Assembly: GCA_012797715.1 (NCBI GenBank)
Contig: JAAZOO010000414.1
Location: forward strand, 1-8,795
Direction: 5' to 3'
Source: Geobacteraceae bacterium
GTDB lineage: Bacteria > Desulfobacterota > Desulfuromonadia > Geobacterales > Geobacteraceae
Length of the DNA: 8,795 nt
Positions within the stretch are counted from its first letter, which is position 1. Every line of letters begins with the position of its first letter. A model generated the notes under the pieces. It worked only from the letters and a program-made list of their open reading frames with translations. It was not told the origin of the DNA and did not search any database. Both the position numbers and the translations under genes were made by a program. Below are positions 6,040 through 8,795 of this stretch, piece after piece.

Positions 6040-6540
6040 ATGTCAACCGCGCACGAGTCGCCGCTCCCGGTACGTATCGGCCCGAAAAGGAACTGGTTCG
6101 ACCGGAACTGGAAATGGTTCGTCCCCCTTGCCTGCCTGTGGGGGCTCGCCGTTATGGGAGCATTGTGCCTCTTCGTCGTCTATTTGGCATTCGGAGTGAT
6201 GAAGACGAGCGATGTCTACCGGGAGGCCCTGGCGCGGGCGAAGGCAAGCCCCGGGGTGGTGCGCTCCCTCGGTGAGCCCCTGCGGGAGGGACTGTTCGTT
6301 TCCGGGTCCATCCAGGTGACCGGTCCTTCCGGGAATGCGGAGCTGGCGATTCCCCTCTCCGGTCCCCGAGGAAAGGGGACGATATATCTGGAGGCGCGCA
6401 AATCCGCGGGCCGCTGGAACTATTCCCGACTGCTCGTGGAAGTGACTGCCACCGGGGAGAGGATTGACCTTCTCAAGCCGGGAGAGGCGCAGGTGCCGGC
6501 GGAACCGGAGTCGCACAAGGGTTCGGATACCGTCATCTGA
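6040..6540 (+). CDS. Coa1-like cytochrome oxidase assembly family membrane protein
   Basis: This 166-residue protein resembles the cytochrome oxidase complex assembly protein 1 (Coa1) family, judged from memory of bacterial members. A basic, aromatic N-terminus (RIGPKRNWFDRNWKWF, 12-27) leads into a single membrane span at about 27-54. The motif MKTSDVYREALARAKASP follows (54-71), then a soluble domain of about 58-146 with LFVSGSIQVTG, AELAIPLSGPRGKGTIYLEA and a terminal VTATGERIDLL. The N-terminus is probably cytoplasmic and the domain periplasmic. In mitochondria Coa1 helps assemble complex IV; the bacterial role is not established, and here it is inferred from family and heme-gene context. 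No heme or metal ligands stand out in the domain. It lies 42 nt after cobA-hemD but has its own probable promoter. No Shine-Dalgarno is evident at ATG 6040. Confidence 0.72.
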   Translation: MSTAHESPLPVRIGPKRNWFDRNWKWFVPLACLWGLAVMGALCLFVVYLAFGVMKTSDVYREALARAKASPGVVRSLGEPLREGLFVSGSIQVTGPSGNAELAIPLSGPRGKGTIYLEARKSAGRWNYSRLLVEVTATGERIDLLKPGEAQVPAEPESHKGSDTVI

Positions 6541-6550
6541 AACGCGGGAG

Positions 6551-6573
6551 AGGGACGGCATGCGCCGTTCCCT
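6551..6573 (+). terminator. Hairpin after the coa1-like gene, no U-tract
   Basis: AGGGACGGC (6551-6559) pairs with the segment 6564-6573, giving 9 bp with one bulged T and an ATGC loop. It begins 11 nt after the coa1-like stop. No T-run follows, so it may be a 3'-end-protecting or Rho-associated structure rather than a classical terminator. Confidence 0.4.
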
Positions 6574-6656
6574 GGCCGGCAAGGAGAAGCCTCGGCGACG
6601 GTCAAAAACCGGTAGTGCGCTCTCTTCGGCATTCAGCCATCACGGATCAAGCGTAC

Positions 6657-6684
6657 GGAAAAGGGGGAGGAAATGTTCTCCCTC
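6657..6684 (-). terminator. Rho-independent terminator of the hemB-ZIP operon
   Basis: Read on the minus strand, GAGGGAG (6684-6678) pairs with CTCCCCC (6669-6663), 7 bp including one G-U type pair, with an 8-nt loop. TTTTCC (6662-6657) follows directly. It sits about 50 nt past the ZIP stop codon, where a terminator for that operon is expected. The T-run is short, so efficiency is uncertain. Confidence 0.5.
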
Positions 6685-6734
6685 TCGGCTTCCCTCCTCC
6701 ATGATGTTCTTCCACGAGTCCCCCGATCTTCAGA

Positions 6735-7538
6735 TCACAGAAACAGCAGCAGGCTCACAGCCATCACCGCCATGCCGGCAATCAATCCGTATACTGCCAG
6801 GTGATGCTCGCCGTATTCCTCGGCGGTCGGAAGGAGCTGGTCGAAGGAGATGAAGACCATGATGCCGGCAACCATGCCGAAGAGGATGCCGAAAACCGTT
6901 TCGTTGAAAAAGCTCCTGAGAAGGAAGTATCCGGCAAGCGCGCCCACCGGCTCCGAGATTCCGGACAGAAACGAGTAGCCGAAGGCCTTTCTCCTGCTGC
7001 CGGTGGCAAAGTAAATCGGGATGGACACGGCGATCCCTTCGGGGATGTTGTGGATGCCGATGGCCACCGCGATGGCGCCTCCCAGGGATGAGCTCTGGAG
7101 AGCGGCGGCAAAGGTGGCGAGGCCTTCGGGGAAGTTGTGGATGCCGATGGCAAGGGCGGACAGCACCCCCATGCGCATCAGTTTCCCGTTCCCCGGAGCG
7201 GAACCCATCTCCTCGATGGTGTGCATTTCATGGGGGTTTTCAAAGGAGGGGACCAGCTTGTCGATCAGGGCGATGAGCGCGATGCCGAAGAAGAAGGAGA
7301 GCACCGCCAGCCATGACCCCACATAGGTTCCCAGGGGGGCGGAGAGCGCGGTCCGCGCCTTGGCGAGGATCTCCACCAGGGAGACATAGATCATCACTCC
7401 GGCGGAAAAACCCAGGGCCACCGCCAGGAAGCGGGTATTGGTCTTGCGGGTGAAAAAGGCGAGCGCGCTGCCGATGCCCGTGGCAAGCCCTGCAAGAGCG
7501 GTCATTCCGAAGGCGGCGCCGACGCTTCCCGTATGCAT
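6735..7538 (-). CDS. zupT: ZIP family divalent metal transporter (ZupT-like)
   Basis: This 267-residue inner-membrane protein belongs to the ZIP family, which imports Zn2+ and often Fe2+, Mn2+ or Co2+ into the cytoplasm. Its length is close to E. coli ZupT (257). About eight hydrophobic segments are visible. The two metal-site signatures are present: HNFPEG at 134-139 (fourth segment) and HNIPEG at 163-168 (fifth segment), followed by SGISEPVGALAGY near 192-204. A short His-containing loop (NPHEMH, 101-106) precedes the fourth segment, and His245-His246 lie before the last. I chose ATG 7538: GGGAGGAG (7554-7547) is 8 nt upstream on the minus strand, whereas the longer frame begins with TTG inside that region. 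It lies 42 nt downstream of hemB and is probably cotranscribed. Metal specificity cannot be read from the sequence. Confidence 0.92.
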   Translation of the reverse strand: MHTGSVGAAFGMTALAGLATGIGSALAFFTRKTNTRFLAVALGFSAGVMIYVSLVEILAKARTALSAPLGTYVGSWLAVLSFFFGIALIALIDKLVPSFENPHEMHTIEEMGSAPGNGKLMRMGVLSALAIGIHNFPEGLATFAAALQSSSLGGAIAVAIGIHNIPEGIAVSIPIYFATGSRRKAFGYSFLSGISEPVGALAGYFLLRSFFNETVFGILFGMVAGIMVFISFDQLLPTAEEYGEHHLAVYGLIAGMAVMAVSLLLFL

Positions 7539-7580
7539 GATGTCTTCTCCTCCCTGCAATTCTGGCTGTCTTGCGCGCCG

Positions 7581-8561
7581 CTACCATCCCTTGCGCAGAA
7601 TCTCTGCCACATCCCTGGCGTGGTAGGTGAGGATCAGGTCCGCGCCGGCGCGCTTTAAGGCGATCATTGTCTCCATCACCACCCTCTCTTCGTCTATCCA
7701 GCCGTTAAGGGCCGCGGCCTTCACCATGCTGTACTCGCCCGAGACGTTGTACACCGCCAGGGGCAGATTGAACTCGTTCCTCACCTCACGCACGATGTCC
7801 AGGTAGGGGAGCCCCGGCTTTACCATGAGGATATCGGCACCCTCCTCCACGTCCATGGACGCCTCCCGGATGGCCTCCAGCCGGTTTGCCGGGTCCATCT
7901 GGTAGGACCGGCGGTCGCCGAACCGGGGAGCCGAGTCGGCCGCCTCCCGGAACGGACCGTAGTATCCGGAGGCATACTTCACGGCGTAGCTCATGATGGG
8001 GATAGCGGTGAAACCGTTGGAGTCCAGGGCCTCCCGGATGGCGCCGACCCGGCCGTCCATCATGTCCGACGGGGCGACCATGTCCGCGCCGGCGCGGGCA
8101 TGGGAAAGCGCCTCCTTGCAGAGGAGCTCCAGCGTTGCGTCGTTATCCACATCCCCCCCCCGGATCAGGCCGCAATGGCCGTGAGCCGTATATTCGCACA
8201 TGCAGACATCGGTGATGACCGCCAGCCCCGGCACGTTCTTCTTGATCTCCCTCACGGCCTCCTGGACAACCCCCGTTTCCTGGAAGGCGCTGCTGCCCAC
8301 GGCGTCCTTGGTTTCGGGGATTCCGAACAGGAGCACCGCCGGGATCCCCAGCTCATGGACCTGGCCGGCCTCCGCCACGATATTTTCCACCGACTGCTGA
8401 TGGATTCCGGGCATGGAGGAAATCTCCGTCCGCACTCCCCTGCCGTAGGTGACAAACATGGGGTAGATGAGATCGTCCACGGAGAGGACCGTTTCCCGGA
8501 CCATCCGTCGAAAAACATCCCTGCCGCGGATACGTCGCGCTCTGTAGGTGGGAAAAAACAT
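7581..8561 (-). CDS. hemB: Delta-aminolevulinic acid dehydratase (porphobilinogen synthase)
   Basis: This cytosolic enzyme condenses two 5-aminolevulinates into porphobilinogen. The 326-residue product matches the usual length of about 325. The active-site lysines are Lys195 in SYAVKYASGYYGPFR and Lys248 in DILMVKPGLPYLD (E. coli Lys194 and Lys246). The segment VCMCEYTAHGHCG (119-131) carries Cys120, Cys122 and Cys130, the three-cysteine catalytic zinc site. This is therefore the zinc-dependent class rather than the Asp-rich magnesium class. I chose ATG 8561 because GGAGG (8573-8569) lies 7 nt upstream on the minus strand; the longer frame from ATG 8597 has no Shine-Dalgarno and adds 12 unconserved residues. 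It is transcribed apart from hemA/hemC/hemD and convergent to them, and leads an operon with the ZIP transporter. Confidence 0.97.
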   Translation of the reverse strand: MFFPTYRARRIRGRDVFRRMVRETVLSVDDLIYPMFVTYGRGVRTEISSMPGIHQQSVENIVAEAGQVHELGIPAVLLFGIPETKDAVGSSAFQETGVVQEAVREIKKNVPGLAVITDVCMCEYTAHGHCGLIRGGDVDNDATLELLCKEALSHARAGADMVAPSDMMDGRVGAIREALDSNGFTAIPIMSYAVKYASGYYGPFREAADSAPRFGDRRSYQMDPANRLEAIREASMDVEEGADILMVKPGLPYLDIVREVRNEFNLPLAVYNVSGEYSMVKAAALNGWIDEERVVMETMIALKRAGADLILTYHARDVAEILRKGW

Positions 8562-8616
8562 GGGACAACCTCCGGTTCTTGTCGCTCTCTCAACCATGAC
8601 GGAACGTGCCCATGAG

Positions 8617-8649
8617 GGCGGGCGCCGTCCTGTGCACAGTATACCCGCC
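8617..8649. repeat. Nested inverted repeats over the hemB promoter
   Basis: GGCGGG (8617-8622) and CCCGCC (8644-8649) flank the perfect 10-nt palindrome CTGTGCACAG (8630-8639). The palindrome covers the last -10 bases and the predicted start of hemB transcription, a typical place for a repressor operator. The two dyads are not exactly concentric. Function is inferred. Confidence 0.35.
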
Positions 8650-8666
8650 TTGTTCCGCAGAGAAAG
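8638..8666 (-). promoter_or_regulatory. Probable promoter of the hemB-ZIP operon
   Basis: On the minus strand a near-consensus -10, TATACT (8643-8638), is preceded by GGG. The region 17 nt upstream (CTTTCT, 8666-8661) is a poor -35. The start would fall near 8631, giving a leader of about 70 nt before hemB. Confidence 0.45.
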
Positions 8667-8726
8667 TCTTTTTTGGTTCCTTCGCGTCTCCTTCGGTACA
8701 GTGCCTTCCGCGTACCATGGACTTTC

Positions 8727-8742
8727 GGGGAGCCGCTTGCAA
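8727..8742 (+). promoter_or_regulatory. Weak sigma-54-like promoter pointing out of the window
   Basis: GG (8727-8728) and GC (8739-8740) are spaced by the 10 nt required for sigma-54, and TTGCAA (8737-8742) matches the -12 element. The -24 element (CGGGGA) matches only partly. It could serve a divergent gene to the right. GG-N10-GC is common by chance in GC-rich DNA. Confidence 0.2.
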
Positions 8743-8795
8743 AATACGTTTCCCTGAATCGACCGCCTCCGCCGGAAACAGGGGGGGATTCCGCC

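Noticed and set aside
8590..8613. A short upstream frame (7 codons plus stop) in the hemB leader on the minus strand
   Set aside because: It has an ATG and stop but no Shine-Dalgarno and no feature of a known leader peptide; chance is likely.
8548..8757. A 69-codon plus-strand frame upstream of hemB
   Set aside because: It starts within the hemB coding region on the other strand, crosses the hemB promoter, and has no recognisable content.

Overview
The window is a compact, GC-rich bacterial segment devoted almost entirely to tetrapyrrole (heme/siroheme) synthesis and to using heme in respiration. The gene order (precorrin-2 dehydrogenase, CcsA/HemX-like protein, hemA, hemC, cobA-hemD fusion), the Coa1-like protein and the protein sequences suggest a delta-proteobacterium of the Geobacter/Desulfuromonadales type. 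This is recognition from memory, not a database result. Organisms of this group make very large amounts of c-type cytochrome, which fits a cluster combining uroporphyrinogen III synthesis with a cytochrome c assembly protein.

Left part (1-5997, + strand): a small unrecognised ORF (25-249) is followed by a probable promoter containing two interleaved inverted repeats. Then come precorrin-2 dehydrogenase (360-1034), a CcsA/HemX-type heme-handling membrane protein (1031-1846, overlapping by 4 nt), hemA (1856-3172), a possible 31-codon micro-ORF bridging to hemC (3165-3260), hemC (3257-4198), a 260-nt spacer with direct and inverted repeats, and a cobA-hemD fusion (4459-5997). Right part: a single-membrane-span Coa1-like protein (6040-6540, +) with its own probable promoter. 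It converges on a two-gene minus-strand operon of hemB (7581-8561) and a ZIP metal transporter (6735-7538). The right edge (8562-8795) holds the hemB promoter region and no gene I can support.

Together hemA, hemB, hemC and hemD supply every step from glutamyl-tRNA to uroporphyrinogen III except glutamate-1-semialdehyde aminotransferase (hemL), which is not in the window. CobA and precorrin-2 dehydrogenase then branch to sirohydrochlorin (siroheme or cobalamin). The CcsA-like and Coa1-like proteins connect heme to cytochrome c and terminal-oxidase assembly. The ZIP transporter may feed metal to HemB, whose zinc-site cysteines are visible.

The coding content is ordinary and well recognised, and I see no mobile element, CRISPR array, tRNA or rRNA. 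The points worth a second look are small and non-coding: the interleaved repeats at the first promoter, the doubly overlapping micro-ORF between hemA and hemC, the repeat structure before cobA-hemD, a sequence shared by the hemB and coa1 promoters, and the hemB-ZIP pairing.
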